Below are positions 1-10,485 of a stretch of DNA of 64,000 nucleotides, in pieces. The notes beneath the pieces are model-generated. The model saw only the letters and a list, made by a program, of their open reading frames with translations. It did not search any database and was not told the origin of the DNA. The DNA is from Sphingopyxis panaciterrae (GTDB lineage: Bacteria; Pseudomonadota; Alphaproteobacteria; Sphingomonadales; Sphingomonadaceae). Where the stretch lies: NCBI RefSeq assembly GCF_011762125.1, contig NZ_JAASQN010000004.1, forward strand, positions 248,001 through 312,000, in the 5' to 3' direction. The translations under genes were made by a program, and so were the position numbers. The first letter of the stretch is position 1. Every line of letters starts with the position of its first letter.

Positions 1-59
1 GGTGCCGCGAGCGCCGCCGCCGCACCCAGCCCGGCCATAAATGCCTCTCTCCGGTTCAT
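1..59 (-). CDS. Partial Tat-exported protein, N-terminus only
   Basis: Only the first 19 codons are inside the window; the gene runs off the left edge. They read MNRREAFMAGLGAAAALAA, a twin-arginine signal followed by a hydrophobic stretch, so the product is probably exported folded by the Tat system. Its ATG overlaps the TGA of the upstream amidase gene (ATGA), so the two are probably translated in a coupled way and belong to one operon. The amidase has a similar Tat signal, suggesting two periplasmic enzymes acting together. The mature function cannot be seen here. Confidence 0.6.
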   Translation of the reverse strand, partial: MNRREAFMAGLGAAAALAA

Positions 60-1621
60 CGTCTCTCTCCTCGTTCCACCATATTGTTGCGCGCGCCGGG
101 TTCGACCGGGCGGCGTCCCCGCCAATCCGTCCTGCGTTCATAGGCGGCGCCGAGCGCGAGCAAGGTCGCCTCGCTGAACCGCCGCCCGACGATCATCAGC
201 CCGATCGGCAGACCGTCCTTCGACAGCCCGCACGGCACGCTGAGCGCGGGCAGCCCGAGCAGATTGAAAATCATCGTGTTCTCGATCGAGAACAGCGGCT
301 CTGTGCCCGGCCCATATTCGGACGCGACCGCCGCCTCGACCGTCGGCGGCAGGGTCTTCGTCGTCGGCAGCGCCAGCACCTCGAAACCGTCGAACGCCGC
401 ATCGATCGTCCGCTGCCGCTGTGCGATCGAGCGGATCGTAGCGGCGTGGAGCGCCATCTTCTGCGATGTCGATCCTCCCTGCGGATCGTCGAGCAGGTTG
501 GTCAGCATGCGCATGATATTGCGGGTGCGCGGCTGATAGGCATCAGGCCGCTCGGCGAAAGGGCGGCCATGATAGCTGAGCAGGTCGGGCGCGGTAAATG
601 CACCTTCGGGAAGGCTGCCCCATTCGAACGCGACATCGCGCACGCTGCCGACGATCATCGCGAGGGCCTTCAGCGCCGCATCGACTGCGGTCGCGACCTC
701 GGGGTCGAGCTGCTCGAAAAACAGCCGCCGCGGCACCCCGATGCGAAGCGCCGACACGGGCTGGCGAAGGCCCGTCGCATAATCAGGACGCGGACGCTCG
801 ACGCTCATCGGATCGCGCGGATCATAGCCGGTCATCTGATCGAACAGCAGCGCCACATCTTCGACCGTCCGCCCGATTGGGCCGATCGTATCGAGGATCG
901 CGATGCCCGGTCCGGCGCCGCCGTTCGACACCAGCCCGGCGGTCGGCTTCAATCCAACCACGCCGCACCATGCCGCGGGAATACGCACTGATCCCCCGCT
1001 GTCGGTTCCCAGCGCGCCAAGGCACATGCCTGTCGCCACCGCTGCGCCCGAACCACCCGACGACCCGCCCGAGACATGATCGGGGTTCCAAGGGTTGCGC
1101 ACCGGCCCATAGTTTGAGGTCGCATTCGTCGGGCTGACCGCGAATTCGGCCAGATTGGCCTTGGCGACAATGATCGCACCCGCCTGCCGCAGCCGCCGCA
1201 CGACATGGGCGTCTTCTGCCGGGACGTGGTCCTTCAGCAGCGCGCTGGCGTTCGTCGTCGGCGCATCGGCGGTATCGATATTATCCTTGAGCGCGATCGG
1301 AACGCCATGGAGCGCCGAACGATATTTTCCCGCCTTCGCCTCACGATCGAGCATCGCCGCCTGCGCCAGCGCCTGCTCGCGCATCGGCGTGATGATCGCA
1401 TTGATGCGGGGGTTGCCTGCCTCGATCCGGCCAAGGCAGGCAAGCGTCAGGTCGGTGCCGGTCAACGCGCCCGAACGGATCGCCTTTGATGCTTCCGCCA
1501 GCGTCAGATCGGCGGGGTTGCCCCCCGGCGGCGGCGCTGCGGCTCCCGCAGGAACCGCCAGCAGCGATTGCCCGGCACCGGCGGTGGCCGCCGCCGCGAT
1601 AAGAAGCTCGCGGCGGTTCAA
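56..1621 (-). CDS. Tat-exported amidase-signature family amidase
   Basis: A 521-residue enzyme of the amidase-signature (GatA-like) family, which hydrolyses amide bonds with a Ser-cisSer-Lys triad. The catalytic Lys is in GVPIALKDNID (about residue 112), and the Gly/Ser-rich signature GGSSGGSGAAVATG is near residue 185, followed by GTDSGGSVRIPAA, which carries the nucleophile serine. The N-terminus MNRRELLIAAAATAGAG is a twin-arginine signal ending near AVPAGAAA, so the mature enzyme is probably periplasmic. The start is a TTG just before the signal; there is no in-frame ATG nearby and no clear Shine-Dalgarno sequence. It overlaps the next exported gene by ATGA. The substrate is not evident; amino acid amides or peptide amides would fit the neighbouring peptidases. 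Confidence 0.9.
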   Translation of the reverse strand: MNRRELLIAAAATAGAGQSLLAVPAGAAAPPPGGNPADLTLAEASKAIRSGALTGTDLTLACLGRIEAGNPRINAIITPMREQALAQAAMLDREAKAGKYRSALHGVPIALKDNIDTADAPTTNASALLKDHVPAEDAHVVRRLRQAGAIIVAKANLAEFAVSPTNATSNYGPVRNPWNPDHVSGGSSGGSGAAVATGMCLGALGTDSGGSVRIPAAWCGVVGLKPTAGLVSNGGAGPGIAILDTIGPIGRTVEDVALLFDQMTGYDPRDPMSVERPRPDYATGLRQPVSALRIGVPRRLFFEQLDPEVATAVDAALKALAMIVGSVRDVAFEWGSLPEGAFTAPDLLSYHGRPFAERPDAYQPRTRNIMRMLTNLLDDPQGGSTSQKMALHAATIRSIAQRQRTIDAAFDGFEVLALPTTKTLPPTVEAAVASEYGPGTEPLFSIENTMIFNLLGLPALSVPCGLSKDGLPIGLMIVGRRFSEATLLALGAAYERRTDWRGRRPVEPGARNNMVERGERR

Positions 1622-1703
1622 GGCAAAAGGGAATGCCAGCGCCCGAAAGCGCTGGCACCCGCATCGGCAAGGATGCGTCGTAAGGGGATCGAAAGCGTCA
1701 CGA

Positions 1704-4088
<2,385 letters not shown>

Positions 4089-4574
4089 AATTCTTCCCGC
4101 AGACCATATTATAATTATTATTTGGAATAATTCTGAAGTTATATTTCATAATTATGTTTTTATTTTTCTGGATTATTTTATATATATTCTGTATATTCAT
4201 TTTTTATTTCAAATATCCTCCAATAATATTGAAAAAACTCTGCCACGGCTCCGTGGCATCGCAAAATCATGCGATCTGAGCAGCGCCCGATTAGGAATGT
4301 TTCAGCATGCCGGAGCAACCCAATAATGCTCGCTCACAGGGGTAGCTGTTCTTATGCTCGCCCTTGCAAGCGGCCAGTTGGTCTCGGTCCCACGAAATCG
4401 GCGAAATGGGCCGGATGGCGGCATATGCCTAGAAAGTCTAAGCCTATCCCCCAGAATTGGCCATGTCGACAGAAGGTCTCACTTCTGTAGACCACCTCTT
4501 GATGAACCGATCTAATCGGGAATCCGGGAAGGTATGCAAATGACTAATCTTAAATCTGAGCGACAGGCATACTG
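4089..4574. promoter_or_regulatory. Divergent AT-rich intergenic region with nested dyads
   Basis: This 486-base spacer separates the divergent TonB receptor and LysR genes. About 4089-4240 is extremely AT-rich compared with the flanking genes, which fits a strong or regulated promoter for the receptor. Perfect short inverted repeats follow: GCCACGG/CCGTGGC (4242-4257) and ATCGCA/TGCGAT (4258-4275), directly adjoining. No convincing ORF is present. Confidence 0.6.
4469..4493. promoter_or_regulatory. Overlapping dyads upstream of LysR, candidate operator
   Basis: ACAGAAG (4469-4475) and CTTCTGT (4482-4488) form a perfect 7-bp dyad with a 6-base gap. GGTCT (4475-4479) and AGACC (4489-4493) form a second dyad sharing the same centre region. 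The site lies 80-105 bp upstream of the LysR start, where autoregulatory or divergent-promoter sites usually lie. The binding protein is inferred, not shown. Confidence 0.4.
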
Positions 4575-5468
4575 ATGCTGCGCGAAACCCCCAATCTCGA
4601 CTGGCTTCGCGTCTTCGCCGAAACCGCCGCAACCGAAAGCTTTGCGCTGGCCGCCGTGCGGTTGGGCGTCACCCCCGGCGCGGTGAGCCAGCGGATCAAG
4701 GCGCTCGAGGCCTTTCTCCGCATCGACCTGTTCCAGCGCTATCCGCAGGGCGTGAAATTGACCGAGGCGGGGAAACGCTATGCGCAGCGCGTTGCTCCGG
4801 CGCTCGATCAACTCACCACCGCGACGCGCGAGATCACGTCGACGAGCGCATCCAAATCGGTGCGCGTCACCATGCTGCCATCGCTCGCCCAGTTGTGGCT
4901 TGGCCCACGGATGGAGGAATTTCACGCGCTCGAAACCAATACAACTGTCGAAATCTGGGCCGACCCCACGATCATCGACCTGCGCACCTCGAACTTCGAC
5001 ATTGCGATCCGTTACGGGAAGCCGCCCTTTCCGGGGTGCGATTATCGCGAACTCTTCTTCGACGAACTGGTCCCGGTGGCGAGCCCCAAGCTCATCGAGT
5101 CCGCGACGCTCGACGAACAGGGCCTGCCGATCGGCGCGTCATTGATGATCGACCCTTATTGGGAGCATGATTTTGCCGACTGGATCGCGCGCACGGGCTC
5201 AACCCCGCCGAAGGCGCTGAAAACGCAGACCTTTTCACTCTATTCGATGACGGTCGACGCGACCTTGCAGGGCCGCGGCTTCATGATCGGCCATACCGCG
5301 CTGCTCGGCGGCCTGCTCCAGTCGGGACAGCTGCAGACGCTGTCCGACAAGCGGGTGCCGTCGAGCAACCAATTCTATCTGCTGACGAAGACGGCAACGC
5401 CGCTGACCGCCGCCGCCGAAACCTTCGTCGAATGGCTGCTCGAACAGGCTCGGCCGACCGCCGGCTGA
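4575..5468 (+). CDS. LysR-family transcriptional regulator (GcvA-like)
   Basis: A 297-residue LysR regulator. The N-terminal winged helix-turn-helix (residues about 6-64) has the family pattern FALAAVRLGVTPGAVSQRIK and a wing around LTEAGKRYAQ. The C-terminal periplasmic-binding-protein-like effector domain (about 92-295) has DIAIRYGKPPFPG, typical of the GcvA/AmpR-like subgroup that often senses amino acids or cell-wall fragments. The start ATG is preceded by AGG at short distance. It is divergent from TonB receptor 1 and is the likely controller of that receptor and perhaps of the hydroxylase-aldolase pair nearby. The effector is unknown. Confidence 0.92.
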   Translation: MLRETPNLDWLRVFAETAATESFALAAVRLGVTPGAVSQRIKALEAFLRIDLFQRYPQGVKLTEAGKRYAQRVAPALDQLTTATREITSTSASKSVRVTMLPSLAQLWLGPRMEEFHALETNTTVEIWADPTIIDLRTSNFDIAIRYGKPPFPGCDYRELFFDELVPVASPKLIESATLDEQGLPIGASLMIDPYWEHDFADWIARTGSTPPKALKTQTFSLYSMTVDATLQGRGFMIGHTALLGGLLQSGQLQTLSDKRVPSSNQFYLLTKTATPLTAAAETFVEWLLEQARPTAG

Positions 5469-5561
5469 ACGCCCCAGCCTTCCCGGGGCAGGGCGACTAT
5501 GCCCTTTGCAAATCCGCCATCGCGATGGCGGGTTCCTGCCGGAAGCTGCCGTCCCGTCCAT

Positions 5562-5657
5562 CGTCACCCCGGACTTGATCCGGGGTCCCGCTTGACCTCG
5601 AAAACTGCTGGCGCCCCCCAAAAAAGGCGGGATCCCGGGTCAAGCCCGAGATGACGA
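5562..5657. repeat. REP-like inverted repeat, family A copy 1
   Basis: A pair of imperfect palindromic arms (5562-5591 and 5627-5657) pointing at each other around a 35-base spacer. Each arm contains the GTCACCCCGGACTTGATCC-type core. Related copies occur at 22291-22383, 45032-45122 and 51926-52001, always between genes. Such elements are widespread in sphingomonad genomes; no gene is carried. Confidence 0.85.
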
Positions 5658-5723
5658 AGCTGTAGAACGCGATGCCTGCTTCCCACCCCAATGCAGCCAT
5701 TCTTCTCTTGCCACACACCGCCC

Positions 5724-5770
5724 AAAAAGCACCGCCCCCGCGCCTGGGGGAGAGACCTGGCGCGGGGGCG
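5724..5770 (-). terminator. Rho-independent terminator of the aldolase gene
   Basis: Reading the minus strand, a perfect 12-bp GC-rich stem (arms 5759-5770 and 5733-5744, loop 14) is followed a few bases later by TTTTT (5724-5728). It lies about 30 bp after the stop of the SHMT-like gene and probably ends the hydroxylase-aldolase transcript. Confidence 0.7.
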
Positions 5771-5799
5771 ACTCTTGGCCGATTGCGGGAGACGACCGG

Positions 5800-7122
5800 C
5801 TAGTTGCGGACGAAATGCAGGGTCTGGAACTTCTTCCGGAAAGCCGTCGCGCGCTCCTTCACTGCGCTGGCGTCATTGGCGGTCAGCGCCTCGACGATCA
5901 GGCTCGCGAGTTCGGGCATATCATTGGTCGTCATGCCCCAGCGCACAATCTCGGGAGTCCCGAAGCGAAGGCCGTTGAAATCACCGGCGACCGGATCGAT
6001 CGGCAGGCCGATGCCCGACGTCAGGATATTCGCCTCGCGCAGGCGCAGCGCCGCCTGATGACCGCCGCCAAGGCTTTCCGCGCGCAGTGCGAACTGGTGC
6101 GATCCGGTGATCCCGCGCGACGTGCGGAAGACGGGCAGGCCCTGCTCTTCGAGCAGCCCGGCCAGGGTCGACGCCGTCGCCGCCATTTCCTTGGCATAAT
6201 CGACGCCATATTCCTTCCAGTCGAGCAGCGCGAGCGCCAGCGACGCGGTCTTGGCGACGTCGAAATTCGCGGTCAGCCCCGGATAGGCGATCTTGTCGAT
6301 GCGTTCGGCCAGCGTCGCGTCGTTCGTCATCAGCAGGCCCGAGGGCGGACCGCCCAGGCTCTTGTAGGTGCTGCAGCCCATCAGGTGTGCGCCCTCTTCG
6401 AGCGGCTGCTGCCAGCCCTTGCCGGCGATCATCCCGCACAGATGCGCGGCGTCGAACAGGACATAGGCACCGACTTCGTCGGCGATCGCGCGGATCTCGC
6501 GGATCGGATGGTGCCAAAGGTTGAGGCTGCCGCCGATCGTGATCAGCTTCGGCCGCACCTGCCGCGCCAGATCGGCGAGCGCCGCGACGTCGACCGTGAA
6601 ATTATCGGCATCGACGGGGGCGGTGTGGACTTCCAGGCCATAAAGACCGGCCGCGCCCGCGCGGTGGTGGGTCACATGGCCGCCGATCGTATCGGGCGGC
6701 GCGATGATCGCATCGCCGGGCTTGCAGGTCGCCATGAACGTGTAAAGATTGGCCAGCGCGCCCGATGCCAGTCGGAATTCGACATATTTCGCACCGAAGA
6801 CTTCGGCCGCGACTTCGGCGGCGAGCACTTCAATCTGCTCGATGGCCTCAAGGCCCATTTCATATTTCGCGCCCGGATAACCGAGCGACGGCCGGCTACC
6901 GAGGCCGCTGGAAAGCAGCGCTTCGGCGCGGGGATTCATGGCGTTCGTCGCCGGATTGAGGTTGATCGCGCCAACGTCATGGATTTGCCGGTTTTCCTCG
7001 ACCAGCTGTGCCAGCCGCTCATCGACGGCATCCGACGTGCTGCCAGCCACCGCAAATGCGATGCTCTGGATCAGATCCTCGCTCGCATCGCCTACCCAGG
7101 GTCGCCGCGCCAACATCGTCAT
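5800..7122 (-). CDS. SHMT-superfamily PLP aldolase, divergent
   Basis: A fold-type I PLP enzyme of the serine hydroxymethyltransferase superfamily, 440 residues from the chosen ATG (an AGGGA lies about 10 bases upstream). Visible are the glycine-rich ASGALANLYTFMATCKPGD region, the PLP aspartate and stacking region in FDAAHLCGMIAG (about 221-232), and the PLP lysine in STYKSLGGPPSG (Lys near 254). Canonical SHMT has THKT at this place, so His is replaced by Tyr, one sign of a non-housekeeping member. Relatives with such changes include alpha-methylserine aldolases, threonine transaldolases and 3-hydroxy-amino acid aldolases. It follows the dioxygenase gene by 85 bp and is probably co-transcribed; a joint hydroxylation/retro-aldol pathway is inferred. 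It is unlikely to be the cell's main GlyA. Confidence 0.82.
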   Translation of the reverse strand: MTMLARRPWVGDASEDLIQSIAFAVAGSTSDAVDERLAQLVEENRQIHDVGAINLNPATNAMNPRAEALLSSGLGSRPSLGYPGAKYEMGLEAIEQIEVLAAEVAAEVFGAKYVEFRLASGALANLYTFMATCKPGDAIIAPPDTIGGHVTHHRAGAAGLYGLEVHTAPVDADNFTVDVAALADLARQVRPKLITIGGSLNLWHHPIREIRAIADEVGAYVLFDAAHLCGMIAGKGWQQPLEEGAHLMGCSTYKSLGGPPSGLLMTNDATLAERIDKIAYPGLTANFDVAKTASLALALLDWKEYGVDYAKEMAATASTLAGLLEEQGLPVFRTSRGITGSHQFALRAESLGGGHQAALRLREANILTSGIGLPIDPVAGDFNGLRFGTPEIVRWGMTTNDMPELASLIVEALTANDASAVKERATAFRKKFQTLHFVRN

Positions 7123-7207
7123 AATCAATATATCCCTATAGGAACGAACCGCGCACGCAGGCGCGCGGCTCGTCGCAGTCAAAATCCAAAAAGCGCTTAA
7201 AAGGGGG

Positions 7208-7990
7208 TCAGGCGACCTTTTCGAGCAGGCAATCGTCGTCGAGCGCCTGCACCGGGGTCAGATCGCGATGGTGGAAATGATCCTTGCGATCGACCTTGGT
7301 ATGCGCATTCTCGACCGGATTGAGGATCAGCGAGAAGATGCTGCGGTTCCACGGCGACATGTTCGGCGGCGAACCATGGACGAGGCAATCGCCGAAGATC
7401 AGCGCAGTGCCGGCCTTGCCGGTCGCGGCAACGAGCGGGCAGGTTTCGGCGATTTCCTTGACCTTTTCCTGCTCGACCACCCACAGCGCGAAGCTGGTCG
7501 ACACCGTGTCATGCCAGGTCGCGACGCTGCCGAACTTGTGCGAGCCTTTGAAGAAATAGAGCGGGCCGTTGAATTCGGTCACATCGTCGAGGAAGATGTG
7601 CAGGTTCAGCGCCAGCGGCTGGGGTACGCCATCATCGTGATGATGCGTCGAAAAATCCTGGTGCCACTGCCACTGCTCGCCTTCGAACGCCGCCTTGACA
7701 TTGATCTTCGCCTGCTGGGCATAGAGTTCCGGCCCGGCGATCTGCTGCGCGGGCTCGACAAGGCGCGGATGATGGATCAACCGGTCGAAGAGTTCGTCGC
7801 GAAGATGCAGGCCCATCGCGGTGCGGACGACGCCGCTCTTCTTCTCCCGGATGTTCGCCGGATCGTCCTGATCGAACACACGATCCATCGCGCTGCGGAT
7901 TTCGGCTATTTCCTCCGCCGAGAAGAGGTCGGGAATGACGAGAAACCCGTTTTCCTGATATTCGTTCAAAAGTTCCTGCGAAAGCTTCAT
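7208..7990 (-). CDS. PhyH/EctD-type Fe(II)/2-oxoglutarate hydroxylase
   Basis: A 260-residue phytanoyl-CoA dioxygenase-superfamily protein. The iron facial triad is visible as His-x-Asp in WQWHQDFSTHH (about 110 and 112) and the distal His in CLVHGSPPNMS (about 205), with the 2-oxoglutarate-binding Arg in WNRSIF. The block HQDFSTHHHDDGVPQPLAL closely resembles the ectoine hydroxylase signature (HSDFETWH...DGMP), so the substrate is probably a small amino acid or amino acid derivative, not an acyl-CoA. GGAG 7 bases before the ATG supports the start. It sits directly upstream of the SHMT-like aldolase on the same strand; a beta-hydroxylated amino acid could pass from one to the other. Ectoine synthesis genes are not in the window. 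Confidence 0.85.
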   Translation of the reverse strand: MKLSQELLNEYQENGFLVIPDLFSAEEIAEIRSAMDRVFDQDDPANIREKKSGVVRTAMGLHLRDELFDRLIHHPRLVEPAQQIAGPELYAQQAKINVKAAFEGEQWQWHQDFSTHHHDDGVPQPLALNLHIFLDDVTEFNGPLYFFKGSHKFGSVATWHDTVSTSFALWVVEQEKVKEIAETCPLVAATGKAGTALIFGDCLVHGSPPNMSPWNRSIFSLILNPVENAHTKVDRKDHFHHRDLTPVQALDDDCLLEKVA

Positions 7991-8463
7991 AGCTCTACTC
8001 CAACGATCCTGATTGCCTGCGTCTGTGCGATGCCGGATTCGTGCCCGGTATCTCTACCGTTCCCATATTTCGGATCAGCCGGTTGCATTCGCAAACCAAT
8101 AATTTTCGTCCACAGCGTTAGCGATTCTAGCTCTTCGCTTCGTCAACGACGAAATACTCCCCGCGCCCAAAGGGCGAGGACTGTTCAAATCAACGATCTG
8201 GGAAATTTATTGAATGAGGTCTATATAAATCATTTACATATTATATATATCATAAATATAAAATAAAATTTTATCATGTTGATTATGTATAATAATCATA
8301 TTTTTTAGTAAAAATTATAGATATTACTATTAATTTTTCCCTTATAAAGGAAATCCATCCCGGTAAACATTCTATATCTGGCCGACGCCGGGCCACTTCC
8401 GCCGCGAGCACATGGTCGCGCGGATCGACCGCATGCCGCGGTTACCCAAAATTCAAATCGCGC
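7991..8463 (-). promoter_or_regulatory. Intergenic region with extreme AT-rich tract
   Basis: This 473-base gap lies between the dioxygenase start and the stop of the S9 peptidase gene. About 8205-8345 is almost purely A+T, in contrast to the GC-rich surroundings, much like the tract upstream of TonB receptor 1. It probably holds the promoter of the hydroxylase-aldolase operon. No ORF, RNA gene or clear terminator was found. Confidence 0.5.
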
Positions 8464-10485
8464 CTATTTCTTGAGCCAGCGATCGTACCAGGCGATGTTA
8501 CCACGCATCCGGTGGACCAGGTAACTCGGCACCGTAAGGCCGTGATTTTCGCCGGGATAGACGATCAACTTCGTCGGCACGCCGCGTGTCTTGAGCGCAA
8601 GATACATTTGCTCGGCGCCGACGCACGGCACATTATCGTCGGCATCGGCGCACTGAAACAGGGTCGGCGCGGTGATCCGTTCGGGGTGAAGGAAGGGATA
8701 GGCCAGCTTACGCCAGGCATCGAAATTCTCCCACGGGGTCCCAAGCTCGAGAAGATATTCGCGCGCATACATGTCGACGCCGAAGGTCGCGAGCACATTG
8801 CCGACCCCCGCCCCCGATACCGCTGCCTTGATGCGCTTGTCGCTGGCGATCATATAATCGGTCAATATCCCGCCATAGCTCCAGCCCCCGACCCCGATCC
8901 GCTCGGGATCGGCGACCCCGATGTCGATCGCATGGCTGATCCCGGCGCTGATGTCCTTGACGTCGAGATTGCCCCAGTCGGCATAGATGGCGCGCGAGAA
9001 GTCGAAGCCGCGCCCCGACGAACCGCGCGGATTGATCTTGAGCACAGCATAGCCTGCGGCCGCATAGAGCCGCGCATCGATATCGAATTCATGGCTGTGC
9101 TGATAGACGGGCCCGCCGTGAAGATCGGTGATCAGCGGATAGCGTTTTGCCGGATCATAATCAGGCGGCAGGGTCAGGAAGCCATGGATTTCCGCGATGC
9201 CGCTCTTGAATGCAACATCGCGGATTTCGCCGAGCGCACGCGTCTTCAACCAGTCGTTATGATGGGTGAGCGCGCGCATGCCGTCCACCGCCTTGATCTC
9301 GGCCGGGCTGCTCGCATCGGTGTCGAGCACCGCGATCCGCCCGCTCTTCGCTACCGCATAATCATAGCCAAGGCGCGCGCCCTCGGTGAGATAGGTGATC
9401 GCGCTGCTATCGGGGTCGATCTTTGCCAGCCAGGTATCACGGTCCTGCTCGATCAGCGCGATCAGCTTGCCATCGGGCGTCCAGCGCGGGTGATAGAACC
9501 AGCGGTCGATGCGCGCCGGCCGCGTAACGGTCCCGTCGACGACATCGGCGACCACCATCTGCGGCGAGCCATAATAGATCCATTTGTCCTCGGCGCCTTC
9601 GAGCCACACGAGCTTGCGCGAATCGGGCGACCAGGCGGCCCCCGCCCCCCAGTCGGGATCGCCGTCCGCGCCCGGCGAGGTGCTGACCTTGCGCGGCGTT
9701 CCGCCTTCGGGGGCGACAACGAAAATATCATAGTTCAGCGTCCGGTCGGCCTCGCCATGATCCTTGGCGGTAAAGGCGATCAGCTTGCCGTCGGGCGACC
9801 ATGCGGGATGCCAATGGTCGCGTGCGCCCGCGGTGATCTGCGTCGCCTTTCCGGTCGCGAGGTCGACGACGAACAATTGCTGGGTGCGATCGTCGAGATA
9901 GCCGCGGCCGTCCTGCTTGAAGAAGAAGCGCTCGGTCTCGACCGGCGGCGGGGTCTTCGCCTTGCTGCCGACGCTCTTGCCGATCTCGGCCACCACGACC
10001 GCGCGCCTGCCGTCGGGCGCTAACGCATAGTCGCTGATCCCGCCCGCGAGCGTCGTCACCGGCCGCGCGACGCCGCCGCCTGCCGACATACGCCACAATT
10101 GCGTATTCTCGTCTTCCTCTTCCTTCCTGTCGTCGGGATCGGCGCCGGGCTTTTTCTTCGCACCCGCGTCGCTGAGGAAAAGGATCGTCTTCCCATCGGC
10201 GCCATAGCGTGGCTGCCATTCGCTGGCCGCGGGGGTCCGGGTCAGCTGGACCGGCGCCCCGCCCTCCCAGGGCACCGTCCATAAATCGCTCTTTTCGGCG
10301 TCGAGCTTGATGTCGTTGACCGCGACGCTGTACGCGATGCGGCTACCGTCGGGCGAAAAGCTCGGCCCGGCGACATCGGCGAGCTTGTGGATGTCGTCGA
10401 GAACGATCGGGGTCGGTTGCGCTGCGGCTGCGACGGGCAGCGCGCAGAGGACAAGGCCGGCAAGGACCAGGCGGCCGATACTCAC
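8464..10485 (-). CDS. Exported S9 (prolyl oligopeptidase family) peptidase
   Basis: A 673-residue S9 serine peptidase of the acylaminoacyl/dipeptidyl peptidase group. It starts with a Sec signal (LVLAGLVLCALPVAAAAQ), then a beta-propeller with repeated SPDG/TPDGK motifs (about 40-400), then an alpha/beta hydrolase domain with the nucleophile in GVGGWSYGG (about 536), Asp in DADDNVP (about 615) and His in GENHGL (about 647). It begins with GTG that overlaps the TGA of TonB receptor 2 (GTGA), with GGGGAG six bases upstream, so it is translationally coupled to the receptor. This suggests that peptides imported by the receptor are cleaved in the periplasm. Sphingomonad lasso-peptide isopeptidases have this fold and receptor association, but no lasso biosynthesis genes are present. 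Confidence 0.92.
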   Translation of the reverse strand: MSIGRLVLAGLVLCALPVAAAAQPTPIVLDDIHKLADVAGPSFSPDGSRIAYSVAVNDIKLDAEKSDLWTVPWEGGAPVQLTRTPAASEWQPRYGADGKTILFLSDAGAKKKPGADPDDRKEEEDENTQLWRMSAGGGVARPVTTLAGGISDYALAPDGRRAVVVAEIGKSVGSKAKTPPPVETERFFFKQDGRGYLDDRTQQLFVVDLATGKATQITAGARDHWHPAWSPDGKLIAFTAKDHGEADRTLNYDIFVVAPEGGTPRKVSTSPGADGDPDWGAGAAWSPDSRKLVWLEGAEDKWIYYGSPQMVVADVVDGTVTRPARIDRWFYHPRWTPDGKLIALIEQDRDTWLAKIDPDSSAITYLTEGARLGYDYAVAKSGRIAVLDTDASSPAEIKAVDGMRALTHHNDWLKTRALGEIRDVAFKSGIAEIHGFLTLPPDYDPAKRYPLITDLHGGPVYQHSHEFDIDARLYAAAGYAVLKINPRGSSGRGFDFSRAIYADWGNLDVKDISAGISHAIDIGVADPERIGVGGWSYGGILTDYMIASDKRIKAAVSGAGVGNVLATFGVDMYAREYLLELGTPWENFDAWRKLAYPFLHPERITAPTLFQCADADDNVPCVGAEQMYLALKTRGVPTKLIVYPGENHGLTVPSYLVHRMRGNIAWYDRWLKK

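Noticed and set aside
5800..7122. Housekeeping GlyA (SHMT)
   Set aside because: The PLP-lysine motif STYKSLGG departs from THKT, and the context is an accessory locus. A standard glyA probably lies elsewhere.
7208..7990. Ectoine hydroxylase EctD proper
   Set aside because: The signature is related but not identical (HQDFSTHH versus HSDFETWH), and no ectABC genes are near, so only a family-level call is made.
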